Source: Bhargavaea ullalensis (GTDB taxonomy: Bacteria; Bacillota; Bacilli; Bacillales_A; Planococcaceae). From it: 64,000 nt of DNA. Below the pieces are notes generated by a model. It worked only from the letters and a program-made list of their open reading frames with translations, was not told where the DNA came from and did no database searches. The DNA is taken from NCBI RefSeq assembly GCF_040545425.1, contig NZ_JBEPLW010000004.1. The stretch is one strand, 5' to 3'. The position numbers and the translations under genes are program-made. The stretch's first letter is position 1. Each line of letters starts with the position of its first letter. Shown in pieces: positions 15,791 to 24,876 of the stretch.

Positions 15791-16780
15791 ATGATAAAGG
15801 AACAAGCAATAGTCATCGGCGGAGGCCCATGCGGAATTGCGGCTGCCATTGCGCTGCAGGATGCGGGCGTCCGTCCGCTGATCATTGAAAAGGGAAATAT
15901 CGTCAATGCCATTTACAATTATCCGACCCACCAGACGTTTTTCAGTTCCAGCGATAAGCTGTCTGTCGGCGATGTGCCGTTCATCACGGAACATTTGAAG
16001 CCGAGGCGGAACGAAGCCCTCGTCTATTACCGGGAAGTCGTGAAACGCAAAGCGCTCCGTGTCAACCGGTTCGAAAAAGTGCTCGCCGTCACGAAGGAAG
16101 ACGGTCTTTTCCGGATTGCGACCGACAAGGGAGAGTACGTGACGCCGGTCACGGTGGTCGCCACCGGCTATTATGACCATCCGAACTTCATGGGGATCCC
16201 CGGAGAAGATCTCCCGAAAGTCGGTCATTATTTCAAGGAAGCCCATCCTTATTTCGGGATGGACGTGCTCGTCGTCGGCGGAAAAAACTCCGCGGTGGAT
16301 GCTGCCATCGAACTGCACAAAGCGGGAGCGCGCGTGACCGTCGCTTACCGGGGCAGCGAGTATTCCAAGAGCGTGAAGCCCTGGGTGCTGCCCGAGTTCG
16401 ATGCACTCGTGAGAAACGGGGAAGTTGACATGCACTTCAACACCCGGCTCATCGAAGTGACCGATGCAGAGGCGGTGCTGGAAAGTCCGGACGGCCGTTA
16501 TTCGATCCCGAATGATTTTGTCTTGGCAATGACCGGCTATCATCCGGACCATTCGTTCCTGAAAGCGATGGGAATCGGCATTGACGAGGAGTCCGGACGG
16601 CCGCTGTTCGATCCGGAGACGATGGAAACCGCGGTTCCGGGCCTGTTCATTGCAGGGGTCATCGCGGCCGGCAACAACGCAAATGAAATATTCATAGAGA
16701 ACGGCCGCTTTCACGGGGGCCTCATCGCCAGAAAAGCTGCAGATTATATCGGATACAAAAAAACGGATATCCGGCCATGA
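15791..16780 (+). CDS. ypdA: Bacillithiol disulfide reductase YpdA (Bdr)
   Basis: A flavoprotein of 329 residues that uses NADPH to reduce oxidised bacillithiol. The FAD-binding motif GGGPCG lies at 10-15 and puts a cysteine at residue 14, the position of the key Cys in Staphylococcus aureus YpdA; this agreement supports ATG 15791 over the upstream GTG 15782. The NADPH motif is VVGGKNSAVDAA, and AGVIAAGNNANEIFIE closes the FAD domain. GGTGA precedes the ATG. bshA for bacillithiol synthesis is also in this window. Confidence 0.9.
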   Translation: MIKEQAIVIGGGPCGIAAAIALQDAGVRPLIIEKGNIVNAIYNYPTHQTFFSSSDKLSVGDVPFITEHLKPRRNEALVYYREVVKRKALRVNRFEKVLAVTKEDGLFRIATDKGEYVTPVTVVATGYYDHPNFMGIPGEDLPKVGHYFKEAHPYFGMDVLVVGGKNSAVDAAIELHKAGARVTVAYRGSEYSKSVKPWVLPEFDALVRNGEVDMHFNTRLIEVTDAEAVLESPDGRYSIPNDFVLAMTGYHPDHSFLKAMGIGIDEESGRPLFDPETMETAVPGLFIAGVIAAGNNANEIFIENGRFHGGLIARKAADYIGYKKTDIRP

Positions 16781-16800
16781 TGCCGGGCATCCGTTTTTTT
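16764..16800. terminator. Bidirectional terminator between ypdA and ansA
   Basis: Arms 16764-16775 and 16782-16793 pair at 10 of 12 positions. An A-run on the left and a T-run on the right allow action on both converging transcripts. The left arm lies in the end of ypdA. Confidence 0.8.
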
Positions 16801-16808
16801 CGTGAGTA

Positions 16809-17783
16809 TCAGTGTCCGCTGAACGACGCGGTGACTTCATCCATGCAAAGACCCGCAGACAGGGCGATGAGCAGCTGAATCCTCGCTTTTTGCCCGCTCA
16901 GGCCGTGAGCAAATATGACCCCTTCGTCATAGAGCATCCGTCCTCCGCCTTCATAGCCGTACACCGGCTGGGCAATCCCGTTGAAACAGCGTGACACGAG
17001 CACGACCGGTATGTTTTCGCCGAGCAGTTTCCGGATGCCGGGCATGACCGACGGCGGCACGTTGCCCTGGCCGAGCCCTTCCAGTACAACACCGGCGTAC
17101 CCGGCGGCGGCCGCGTGGATGAGGAATTCGGAATCCATCCCGGCATACACTTTCAAAAGAGCGACCGGCCCGCCGAGCTCGGAAATCTCAAAATGGGTGC
17201 GCGACAGCGGAGCGTGGTGGAAATGAACATGGCTTTTCGTCACGAGCCCGATCGGCCCATACTGGGGGCTCTGGAAAGTCGAAACGTTGGAAGTATGGGT
17301 TTTCGTCACGTTCTGTGCCGTATGGATCTCGTCATTGAGAACGACGAGGACCCCCTTGCCTCGAGAATCCTCGTCCGATGCGACCCGGACCGCCGACAGG
17401 ACGTTGTGAAGGCCGTCGGAGCCGACTTCATCCGCGCTTCTCATCGCACCCGTCAGCACGACGGGGATCCGGCCGTCCAGCGTCAGATCAAGGAAGAACG
17501 CCGTTTCTTCAAGTGTATCCGTGCCGTGTGTGATGACGACCCCGTCGATCTCCTGTTCGGCCGCGGTTTTGTCGATGATCCGCTTCAGTTCGAGCATATG
17601 CCCGGGTGTAATATGCGGGGAAGGCAGGTTGAAGGCTTCGATTTCAATAATGTCATCGAGCACATTCAGACTGGCGATTTCGCCCATGAGCGGATTGTTC
17701 AGTGCGGGGGAAACCGAGCCCGACTCGTCGGTCGTCATCGAGATCGTCCCGCCCGTATGGATGAGCAATAAGGTTTTCTTCAT
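16809..17783 (-). CDS. ansA: L-asparaginase, type I
   Basis: Hydrolyses L-asparagine to aspartate and ammonia. The 324-residue protein has no signal peptide, as expected for the cytoplasmic enzyme. The first catalytic threonine is T13 in HTGGTIS; the second motif is VITHGTDTLEETAFF, and GAMR plus SDG residues complete the site. The longest frame begins at TTG 17786, but ATG 17783 has a GGAGGGA site at good spacing. It is the only gene here opposing its neighbours between ypdA and prsW. Confidence 0.92.
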   Translation of the reverse strand: MKKTLLLIHTGGTISMTTDESGSVSPALNNPLMGEIASLNVLDDIIEIEAFNLPSPHITPGHMLELKRIIDKTAAEQEIDGVVITHGTDTLEETAFFLDLTLDGRIPVVLTGAMRSADEVGSDGLHNVLSAVRVASDEDSRGKGVLVVLNDEIHTAQNVTKTHTSNVSTFQSPQYGPIGLVTKSHVHFHHAPLSRTHFEISELGGPVALLKVYAGMDSEFLIHAAAAGYAGVVLEGLGQGNVPPSVMPGIRKLLGENIPVVLVSRCFNGIAQPVYGYEGGGRMLYDEGVIFAHGLSGQKARIQLLIALSAGLCMDEVTASFSGH

Positions 17784-17854
17784 CAATCTATCCCTCCAGG
17801 TGCGGCGGCCCCGTGTTATACTGGCTGTGATGCCTGTTGAAAGGGGGGCGCTCC

Positions 17855-18538
17855 ATGTTCATGCTGCTGACGGTGGCGATCGCCCCCGGGCTGGCGTTGT
17901 TCAGTTACTTTTATTTGCGGAAACAGATTCAGAAAGAGCCTTCCAAGAGTCTCTTTCATTCGTATATCTACGGCATGTTGCTGACATTCCCGATCCTCTT
18001 CATCCAGTACGTGTTCAAGGAGGAAGAGGTATTCCATTCCGAGTTTTTCCGGGAGACGATTTTCACAAGCGGACTTGAGGAGTTTTTCAAGTGGCTCGTG
18101 CTCTTCATCGTCGTCTACCGGCATGTCGGATTCCAGGATCCCTATGACGGGATCCTGTACGGGGCCTCCGTGTCGCTCGGATTTGCCACCGTCGAGAACA
18201 TCCTCTATCTTCTCACATTCGGCGTGGATCAGGCACTCCTGAGGGCACTCCTGCCCGTTTCCAGCCATGCACTGTTCGGCGTCGTGATGGGCTATTATCT
18301 CGGCCAGGCGAAATTCGTGCCGGAAGCCTCCACCAGGCCGATGCTCCTCCTGTCTCTCCTCAGTTCTTTCGGACTTCATGTGATCTATAATGCCATCCTC
18401 CAGGCCGGCGGAGACTATAATCTTTACCTGCTGGTCCCCTTCATGCTGTTCCTTTGGTGGTTTGCCCTGACGAAAGTGAAGCGGGCACATCTTCTGACGA
18501 TCGATAAATATATCGAAGACCGGCGGGCAGCCCGCTAA
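17855..18538 (+). CDS. prsW: Intramembrane site-1 protease PrsW
   Basis: PrsW is a polytopic metalloprotease-like membrane enzyme that makes the first cut in the anti-sigma factor RsiW of B. subtilis. The 227-residue protein has about six spans with conserved glutamates in LEEFFKW and VENILYL and histidines in SSHALFG and GLHVIYN. The frame can be extended to TTG 17837, but AAGGGGGG supports ATG 17855. It sits just before sleB as in B. subtilis. Whether it acts on RsiX or another factor cannot be told. Confidence 0.88.
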   Translation: MFMLLTVAIAPGLALFSYFYLRKQIQKEPSKSLFHSYIYGMLLTFPILFIQYVFKEEEVFHSEFFRETIFTSGLEEFFKWLVLFIVVYRHVGFQDPYDGILYGASVSLGFATVENILYLLTFGVDQALLRALLPVSSHALFGVVMGYYLGQAKFVPEASTRPMLLLSLLSSFGLHVIYNAILQAGGDYNLYLLVPFMLFLWWFALTKVKRAHLLTIDKYIEDRRAAR

Positions 18539-18563
18539 AATCCGGCATCCGCCGGATTTTTTT
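18537..18563 (+). terminator. Terminator after prsW
   Basis: Ten-base arms 18537-18546 and 18551-18560 pair perfectly around ATCC, then T-run. The stem begins within the prsW TAA stop codon. Confidence 0.85.
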
Positions 18564-18615
18564 GTTCATATTCGGGCAGATTGAGGACAACCTACCGGAG
18601 AAAGGAGGAAGTGCC

Positions 18616-19410
18616 TTGATTTTCAACCGGTCAAATCGGAAGACAAAATTATTTTTAGCCATGCTTCTCACTTTCATGCTCGTGATCCCACCCGGGGGGA
18701 AGCAGGCGTTCACCGACCAGGACATCTCACGCGGCGCATTCGGCGACAATGTCATCGAACTGCAGGCGAGGCTGCAGTGGATCGGGCAGTACAAAGGGAA
18801 GATCGACGGAAAGTTCGGCTACGGCACATACTGGGCGCTCCGGAACTTCCAGCAAGCATACGGACTCCCGATAGACGGGGTGGCAGGCGGGGCGACCAAG
18901 TCCAAACTGACATCAGTATCAAAATATCATAAACAATTTGTGATGGACAACATCGCGGCCGGCAATGCATTCACCCATTACGGCGGAACGCCGCTGGAAG
19001 CGCAAGTGAAGAAGGGCGGGGGAGGCGGCGGCCAAACCAACCTCCCAGCCGGATACAGCGACCGTGACATTCAACTGCTCGCGAACGCGGTATACGGGGA
19101 GGCCCGAGGCGAACCGTATGAGGGTCAGGTGGCCGTCGCCGCCGTCATCCTGAACCGGGTCGAACATGCGGATTTCCCGAACACGGTCAGCGGTGTCATC
19201 TTCCAGCCACTTGCCTTCACGGCGGTTGCCGACGGGCAGATCTGGCTGACGCCCAACGAGCGTGCGAAAGAAGCGGTGGTCGATGCGATCAACGGCTGGG
19301 ATCCAACGGAAAATGCCATCTACTACTTCAACCCGGTTACCGCGACGAGCAAATGGATCTGGTCACGTCCACAGATCAAGAAAATCGGCAAACACATCTT
19401 CTGCATGTGA
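18616..19410 (+). CDS. sleB: Spore cortex-lytic enzyme SleB
   Basis: SleB is a lytic transglycosylase made in the forespore that degrades cortex peptidoglycan during germination. The 264-residue protein has a signal peptide (about 1-33), a peptidoglycan-binding domain (about 40-100), a poly-glycine linker near residue 137-142 and the hydrolase_2 catalytic domain (about 155-264, NAVYGEARGEPYEGQVAVAA with the catalytic Glu). TTG 18616 is chosen because AAAGGAGGAA lies 6 bases upstream. The partner ypeB follows. Confidence 0.92.
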   Translation: MIFNRSNRKTKLFLAMLLTFMLVIPPGGKQAFTDQDISRGAFGDNVIELQARLQWIGQYKGKIDGKFGYGTYWALRNFQQAYGLPIDGVAGGATKSKLTSVSKYHKQFVMDNIAAGNAFTHYGGTPLEAQVKKGGGGGGQTNLPAGYSDRDIQLLANAVYGEARGEPYEGQVAVAAVILNRVEHADFPNTVSGVIFQPLAFTAVADGQIWLTPNERAKEAVVDAINGWDPTENAIYYFNPVTATSKWIWSRPQIKKIGKHIFCM

Positions 19411-19419
19411 GGGATCAAC

Positions 19420-20709
19420 ATGAAAAAACTGCTATTCCTGTTCTGCTATGCGACGGTTGCGCTCTCGGTATTTGCCTGGAGCACGTCCGCGAAAAACGAG
19501 CAGTTGACGCTGCTGCTCAACGGCCAGTACACCGACAAGCTGTCCGAGGCGTCCGAACAGCTGACCGAACTGGAAAGCGAGGTCCGCAAAGTCCTGCTGT
19601 ACCGGGACACGTCCTCCGCCTCCGAGCCGCTCGGTAACGTGTGGAGACTGTCATCCGAAATGAGGAACAACCTGTCCTCTCTGCCGCTCGATCATCAGTT
19701 CTCCTCTGAATGGATGAACTACCTCACCCGTCTGGGCGATTACGCGGATCTGGCGTCCCGCGGAGCGATCCCCCAGGAAAAATGGGAAAAAGCGCTCGGC
19801 AATGCCGCTGCCAACCTTGGGGAGTTCACGGATGAATGGTCGGTCGCCACAAAGGATATGTTCATCGGCGGCACGGGACCGGATGAATGGTTCGCCCGCA
19901 TGCAAGGAGACGTTCCCGACAAACGCTGGGCCGATCTGGGACATGCGGTGAAAACCTACGCTGAAAGTGACTTTCCGCTGACCTCGAGCGAGCACGATGA
20001 ACAGAAGAAAAAGGATCTCAAACATATTCCGGAAAAACCGGTCAGCCGGGAAGCCGTGATCCGGGAATTCAAGGACCTGTTCCCTGACTACGCAAATGCT
20101 TCTGTTCATGTGAGCGAAAGTGCCAAGGATGCCCCGTATCCGTTTTATCATATCCGTTTCCAGGACGGGGTCCGGATCGGTTATGCCGACTTCACGGAAA
20201 AGGGCGGCCATCTGCTTTCCCTGCTCGTGGAACGCCCGGCCGGCGAGGGGACGATGTCCGAAGCGCAGATCCGGGAGCGGGCGGGCCGGTTCTTGGAGGA
20301 TGCCGGCTACGCAGATGTCGTGTTTGAGGAATCGAGGGAGAACACGAATTTCTGGCACCTTTCTTTCGTCCGGGTCGATCCCGGGACCGGGGCCAAAGTA
20401 TTTGCTGACGGCATCCAGGTGAAGGCAGCCAAAGACAACGGAGAAATCCTCGGGGTGAACTCCATGGAATATATCCAAAAGGAAAACGTCAAGCCCCAGC
20501 CGGTCAAGCCGTTCGATCCGGCGGAATTCTTCACGGAAGGAACGAAAGTCCACTCGACCGAGCTGGCCTATACGGCAAACCGGGAACTTGTCCAGCGCCT
20601 TTGCCATCTCATCATCGCCACGAAAGAAGTCGGGGGCAAACGGGACACTTACCGGCTGATGATTGACACGGAAACGGGCGAGGTTCTGAAAAACGAAATT
20701 CTGCACTGA
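19420..20709 (+). CDS. ypeB: Germination protein YpeB
   Basis: YpeB is needed for SleB to be assembled and kept stable in the spore. The 429-residue protein has an N-terminal membrane anchor (about 2-20), a helical middle and repeated PepSY-type units in the C-terminal half. It starts 9 bases after sleB, with GAGGGATCA as ribosome site. The pair shows the capacity for true spore germination. A bidirectional terminator follows. Confidence 0.92.
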   Translation: MKKLLFLFCYATVALSVFAWSTSAKNEQLTLLLNGQYTDKLSEASEQLTELESEVRKVLLYRDTSSASEPLGNVWRLSSEMRNNLSSLPLDHQFSSEWMNYLTRLGDYADLASRGAIPQEKWEKALGNAAANLGEFTDEWSVATKDMFIGGTGPDEWFARMQGDVPDKRWADLGHAVKTYAESDFPLTSSEHDEQKKKDLKHIPEKPVSREAVIREFKDLFPDYANASVHVSESAKDAPYPFYHIRFQDGVRIGYADFTEKGGHLLSLLVERPAGEGTMSEAQIRERAGRFLEDAGYADVVFEESRENTNFWHLSFVRVDPGTGAKVFADGIQVKAAKDNGEILGVNSMEYIQKENVKPQPVKPFDPAEFFTEGTKVHSTELAYTANRELVQRLCHLIIATKEVGGKRDTYRLMIDTETGEVLKNEILH

Positions 20710-20730
20710 TGTCGCCGTCGCGTGCGACGG

Positions 20731-20768
20731 AAAAAACGGGGCGTCCGCACGGGACCGCCCCGTTTTTT
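20731..20768. terminator. Bidirectional terminator after ypeB
   Basis: Perfect 13-base arms 20731-20743 and 20756-20768 with A6 on the left and T6 on the right. Confidence 0.9.
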
Positions 20769-20809
20769 CCTTTCATCCGGCCGGCTTCCGAAGCGCCCTT
20801 TCCCTTTTT

Positions 20810-20822
20810 GTTGTGGTACAAT
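20810..20822 (+). promoter_or_regulatory. Extended -10 promoter of cmk
   Basis: TGG-TACAAT (20814-20822) is an extended -10 element with no recognisable -35. The 13-base string around it recurs identically upstream of dinG (54395-54407). Confidence 0.6.
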
Positions 20823-20852
20823 GAGGTCGAATTGACTATAGGAGAGTTGAAG

Positions 20853-21527
20853 ATGGACAAGAAGATTCGGATTGCGATTGACGGACCTGCCGCCGCAGGG
20901 AAAAGCACCATTGCAAAGCTTGTTGCCGGCAGGCTTGGGTATACATATATCGACACCGGCGCGATGTACCGGGCGTTGACTCATAAAGCGATCGGGGCGG
21001 GCGTAGATTTGGAGGAGGCCGGGGAAGTGGAAGCATTGCTGCCCGGCACGCAGATTATTCTTGAGCCGGGAGCAGAAGGCCAGACCGTCCTTCTCGACGG
21101 CGAGGACGTCACCGGCGTGATCCGGACTTCTGCCGTCACGAACGGAGTGTCCGCCGTTTCCGCCCATGCCGGCGTCCGAGCCTACATGGTCGCCGAGCAG
21201 CGGCGGATGGCACGGGAAGGGGGCGTGGTGATGGACGGCCGCGATATCGGGACGGCAGTTCTTCCGGATGCGGAACTAAAGGTGTTCATGACGGCGACCG
21301 TCGAGGAGCGGGCACGGCGCCGGCATCTTGAGAATCTGGCCAGGGGATTTGACTCGGATCTCGGGGAACTTGCCCGGGAGATCGCGATACGAGACAAAAA
21401 GGACAGTGAGCGGCCGGTGTCGCCGCTCGTGCGTGCCCGGGATGCGGTCCTGCTGGATACGACCGACATGACGATCGAAGACGCGGCGGATGCAATCATC
21501 CGGCTGGCAGGGGAGAAGGTGGACTGA
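20853..21527 (+). CDS. cmk: Cytidylate kinase
   Basis: Phosphorylates CMP and dCMP to the diphosphates with ATP. The 224-residue protein has the P-loop GPAAAGKS near the N-terminus, DTGAMYR for nucleotide binding and the MDGRDIGT motif of this family. Length equals the B. subtilis enzyme when ATG 20853 (TAGGAGAG upstream) is used; the frame is open further upstream without support. The stop overlaps the plsC start by one base. Confidence 0.95.
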   Translation: MDKKIRIAIDGPAAAGKSTIAKLVAGRLGYTYIDTGAMYRALTHKAIGAGVDLEEAGEVEALLPGTQIILEPGAEGQTVLLDGEDVTGVIRTSAVTNGVSAVSAHAGVRAYMVAEQRRMAREGGVVMDGRDIGTAVLPDAELKVFMTATVEERARRRHLENLARGFDSDLGELAREIAIRDKKDSERPVSPLVRARDAVLLDTTDMTIEDAADAIIRLAGEKVD

Positions 21528-22126
21528 TGGACTTTTACCATTTCGCCAAATCCGTCGTGTGGGGTCTGCTGAAGCCGCTTTACAGGCTGGACGTGAAAGG
21601 GACCGAACACTTCCCGGAAACGGGCGGCGTTTTGCTGTGCACGAACCATATCAGCCTGCTTGACCCGCCGACCGTCGGCATTACGGCGCCGCGGCCGGTC
21701 AACTTCATGGCAAAGGCGGAGCTGTTTGAAGCGCCAGTCCTTAAAAGTCTGCTTCCCGGGCTGCATGTGTTTCCCGTGAAGCGGGGCCTGAGCGACCGGA
21801 CCGCGGTGAGGACGGCGCTCGGATTTCTGAAGGAGGGACAGGTCGTCGGAATGTTTCCCGAAGGCACGAGAAGCAAGGACGGAACCCTCGGCAAACCGAT
21901 GTCCGGTGCCGGGTTCTTTGCGCTCAAGGGAGGCGACGCGGTCGTCGTGCCGTGTGCGGTCATCGGCGAGTACAAGCCCTTCCGCAAATTGAAGGTGCGG
22001 TACGGCAAGCCGATTGACATGGCGCCTTACCGGGAGCGACGGGCCTCTGCCGATGAGGTGGCGGAAGTGATCATGGAACACATCGCCAAACTCATCGAAG
22101 AAGAAAATCGGCCCAAAAAAGCATAA
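21527..22126 (+). CDS. plsC: 1-acyl-sn-glycerol-3-phosphate acyltransferase
   Basis: Adds the second acyl chain to lysophosphatidic acid in membrane phospholipid synthesis. The 199-residue protein has the catalytic NH-x4-D motif (N40-H41 and D46) and the substrate motif FPEGTRS at about 109-115. A hydrophobic N-terminus suits membrane association. It starts in a TGATG overlap with cmk. Other acyltransferases of the family share these motifs, so the acyl acceptor is inferred. Confidence 0.87.
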   Translation: MDFYHFAKSVVWGLLKPLYRLDVKGTEHFPETGGVLLCTNHISLLDPPTVGITAPRPVNFMAKAELFEAPVLKSLLPGLHVFPVKRGLSDRTAVRTALGFLKEGQVVGMFPEGTRSKDGTLGKPMSGAGFFALKGGDAVVVPCAVIGEYKPFRKLKVRYGKPIDMAPYRERRASADEVAEVIMEHIAKLIEEENRPKKA

Positions 22127-22130
22127 TTTT

Positions 22131-22159
22131 TTGTTTTTATAGACGGTTTCGCATAAAAT
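22131..22159 (+). promoter_or_regulatory. Probable promoter for ypfD
   Basis: TTGTTT (22131-22136) and TAAAAT (22154-22159) with a 17-base spacer lie directly after plsC and 33 bases before ypfD. Confidence 0.5.
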
Positions 22160-22192
22160 GGACTCAGGAACCTTTATGGAGGAGGACTAGGC

Positions 22193-23374
22193 ATGAGTGA
22201 AGAGATGAACAATATGGAGCAAAATATGGAAAATCAAGAAATCCTTGAATTCAAACAGGGAGACCGCATCAAAGGCACGGTCGACAAAATTGAAGATAAA
22301 TCCGTTACGGTGACAATCCCGGGGGCGCCGTTCGATGGAGTCATCCCGATCAGCGAATTGTCGAGCCTCCATATCGAAAAGGCATCCGATGCAGTCCAGG
22401 TCGGCGACGAACTGGAGCTCATCATCATCAAAGTGGAAAACGACAATGAAAACTTTGTTCTTTCAAAGCGCAAAGTGGATGCGGAGTCTGCGTGGGACGA
22501 CCTGAAAGAGAAGTTCGAATCCGGCGAAACGATCACCGCCGAAGTCAAGGACGTCGTCAAGGGCGGACTTGTCGTGGATCTTGGTGTGCGCGGCTTCGTT
22601 CCGGCTTCCCTCGTGGAAGACCACTACGTCGAGTCGTTCGATGACTACAAAGGACGCGAAATGACATTCAAGATTGTCGAGATGGACAAGGAGAAGAACC
22701 GCCTCATCCTTTCCCACCGCGCCGTCATCGAGGAAGAAAAAGAAGCGATGAAAGGTGAAGTGCTGGACCGCATCCAGGAAGGCGACGTCATTGAAGGAAC
22801 GGTCCAGCGGATTGCTTCCTTCGGCGCGTTCGTCGACATCGGCGGCGTCGACGGGCTCGTCCACATCTCCCAGGTGGCGCACGGCCATGTCGACCAGGTG
22901 AGCGATGTCCTGAAGGAAGGCGACAAAGTGAACGTCAAGGTCCTTTCCGTCGATCGCGACAACGAGCGCATCTCCCTCTCGATCAAGGACACCCTGCCGG
23001 GCCCTTGGGAAGACATCGAGGAAAAGGCGCCGAAAGGCTCCGTCCACACCGGCACGGTGAAGCGCATCGTCTCCTACGGTGCATTCGTCGAAGTGTTCCC
23101 GGGTGTTGAAGGGCTCGTCCACATTTCACAGATGGCCCACCACCACATCGGCACGCCACACGAAGTGATCGAAGAAGGACAGGAAGTCCAGGTGAAGGTG
23201 CTCGACGTCAACAAGGCGGACAAGCGGCTTTCCCTCTCGATCAAGGAAATGCTGCCACGCGAGGACGGCGGCCGCCGCGAAGTCCGGCGTGACGAGTATG
23301 AGATGCCTGAGGAGAACACGGGCTTCTCGATCAGCGATGTAATCGGAGACAAGCTCAAAGGCTTCTCCGAGTGA
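22193..23374 (+). CDS. ypfD: S1-domain RNA-binding protein YpfD (ribosomal protein S1 homologue)
   Basis: A 393-residue protein with four consecutive S1 RNA-binding repeats (about 20-85, 105-170, 188-257, 275-345), seen as recurring GDxxxGTV, GAFVDIGGVDGLVHISQ and RISLSIKD motifs. It is shorter than the six-domain S1 of Proteobacteria and is the usual Firmicutes form, whose role in translation initiation is less essential. The N-terminus and C-terminal tail are acidic and basic respectively. GGAGGAGGA gives a strong start. Confidence 0.92.
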   Translation: MSEEMNNMEQNMENQEILEFKQGDRIKGTVDKIEDKSVTVTIPGAPFDGVIPISELSSLHIEKASDAVQVGDELELIIIKVENDNENFVLSKRKVDAESAWDDLKEKFESGETITAEVKDVVKGGLVVDLGVRGFVPASLVEDHYVESFDDYKGREMTFKIVEMDKEKNRLILSHRAVIEEEKEAMKGEVLDRIQEGDVIEGTVQRIASFGAFVDIGGVDGLVHISQVAHGHVDQVSDVLKEGDKVNVKVLSVDRDNERISLSIKDTLPGPWEDIEEKAPKGSVHTGTVKRIVSYGAFVEVFPGVEGLVHISQMAHHHIGTPHEVIEEGQEVQVKVLDVNKADKRLSLSIKEMLPREDGGRREVRRDEYEMPEENTGFSISDVIGDKLKGFSE

Positions 23375-23393
23375 CAAAAAAGTGAACATGAGG

Positions 23394-23430
23394 ACGGTGA
23401 TGGCGGAGAACGTGCGCCATCACCGTTTTG
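23394..23430 (+). terminator. Terminator after ypfD
   Basis: Twelve-base perfect arms 23394-23405 and 23415-23426 followed by TTTTGTTG. A TATAAT at 23436-23441 follows without a clear -35 and may start der transcription. Confidence 0.8.
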
Positions 23431-23543
23431 TTGTGTATAATGACAGAAGATGAAACGGAATCATTCATGGAAGACCGGCGGTTCAACTCCAAGGGAAAGA
23501 GCCGCCGGCTGAAGATCAACTTGATTCCTGAAGGGTGGTACCA

Positions 23544-24854
23544 ATGACCAAACCGACAGTAGCGATCGTCGGCCGGCCGAACGTCGGCAAGTCGACGATT
23601 TTCAACCGCATCGTCGGCGAACGGATTTCGATCGTCGAGGATATCCCCGGCGTCACGAGGGACCGGATTTACAGTTCTGCAGACTGGCTGAACCACGAAT
23701 TCAACCTGATTGACACCGGTGGGATCGATATCGGGGACGAGCCGTTCCTCGAACAGATCCGCCAGCAGGCGGAGATCGCCATCGATGAGGCGGACGTCAT
23801 CATTTTCCTGACGAACGGGCGGGAAGGCGTGACGGCCGCAGATGAGCAGGTCGCCAAAATCTTGTACAAAACGAAAAAACCGGTTGTCCTGGCAGTGAAC
23901 AAAATCGACAACCCGGACATGAAGGACATGATCTATGACTTTTATTCCCTCGGATTCGGCGAACCATTCCCGATCTCGGGTTCCCACGGACTGGGACTGG
24001 GCGACCTGCTTGACGAGGCGGCCCGGAACTTCCCGGACCCGCATGAAGAGCAGGTGGAAGACGATGTCATCCGGTTCTCGCTCATCGGGCGGCCGAATGT
24101 CGGGAAATCATCGCTCGTGAACGTGTTCCTCGGGGAAGAGCGGGTCATCGTCAGCGACGTGGCCGGAACGACACGCGATGCGATCGACAGCGACTTCGTT
24201 CATGACGGCCAAAAGTACAAAGTGATCGACACGGCCGGCATGAGGAAAAAAGGGAAAGTCTACGAGTCTACGGAAAAGTACTCTGTTCTCCGTGCACTGC
24301 GTGCGATCGAGCGCTCCGATGTCGTCCTCGTCGTGCTGAACGGGGAAGAAGGCATCCGGGAGCAGGACAAGCGGATTGCGGGCTATGCGCATGAAGCAGG
24401 CAAGGGCGTCATCATCATCGTCAACAAATGGGATGCCGTTGAAAAAGACGAAAAGACGATGAACCGGATGACCGAAAAGATCCGCGACAACTTCCAGTTC
24501 CTTGACTACGCACCGATCGTATTCGTCTCGGCAAAAACGCGGCAGCGGGTCTTCCAGATCCTTGACACCGTAAACATGGTGAGCGAAAACCATGCGCTCC
24601 GCATCCAGTCGAGCATCCTGAACGAAGTGATCGAAGATGCGGTAGCCATGAACCCGGCTCCGTCCGACAAGGGACGCAAGCTTCGCATCTATTATATGAC
24701 GCAGGTTCAGGTGAAGCCGCCGACTTTCGTCGTCTTCGTCAACGACCCGGAAATTATGCACTTCTCCTACGAGCGCTTCCTCCAGAACAAATTGCGGGAG
24801 TCATTCGGATTTGAGGGGACGCCGATCCGGCTCCTCACCCGGAAGCGAAGCTGA
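23544..24854 (+). CDS. der: Ribosome biogenesis GTPase Der (EngA)
   Basis: Der is a double GTPase needed for 50S subunit assembly. The 436-residue protein has two G domains, each with GRPNVGKS (the first at 10-17), DTGG/DTAG and NKID/NKWD motifs, and a C-terminal KH-like domain. ATG 23544 gives the family length and has AGGGTGG at 5-base spacing; a GTG three codons earlier is also open. It is followed at 22 bases by gpsA, as in B. subtilis. Confidence 0.96.
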   Translation: MTKPTVAIVGRPNVGKSTIFNRIVGERISIVEDIPGVTRDRIYSSADWLNHEFNLIDTGGIDIGDEPFLEQIRQQAEIAIDEADVIIFLTNGREGVTAADEQVAKILYKTKKPVVLAVNKIDNPDMKDMIYDFYSLGFGEPFPISGSHGLGLGDLLDEAARNFPDPHEEQVEDDVIRFSLIGRPNVGKSSLVNVFLGEERVIVSDVAGTTRDAIDSDFVHDGQKYKVIDTAGMRKKGKVYESTEKYSVLRALRAIERSDVVLVVLNGEEGIREQDKRIAGYAHEAGKGVIIIVNKWDAVEKDEKTMNRMTEKIRDNFQFLDYAPIVFVSAKTRQRVFQILDTVNMVSENHALRIQSSILNEVIEDAVAMNPAPSDKGRKLRIYYMTQVQVKPPTFVVFVNDPEIMHFSYERFLQNKLRESFGFEGTPIRLLTRKRS

Positions 24855-24876
24855 TCATTGAAAGGATTTGAATGAA

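Noticed and set aside
15650..16840. 396-codon minus-strand frame over ypdA
   Set aside because: Long only because of GC-rich codon structure; ypdA on the other strand has complete FAD and NADPH motifs.
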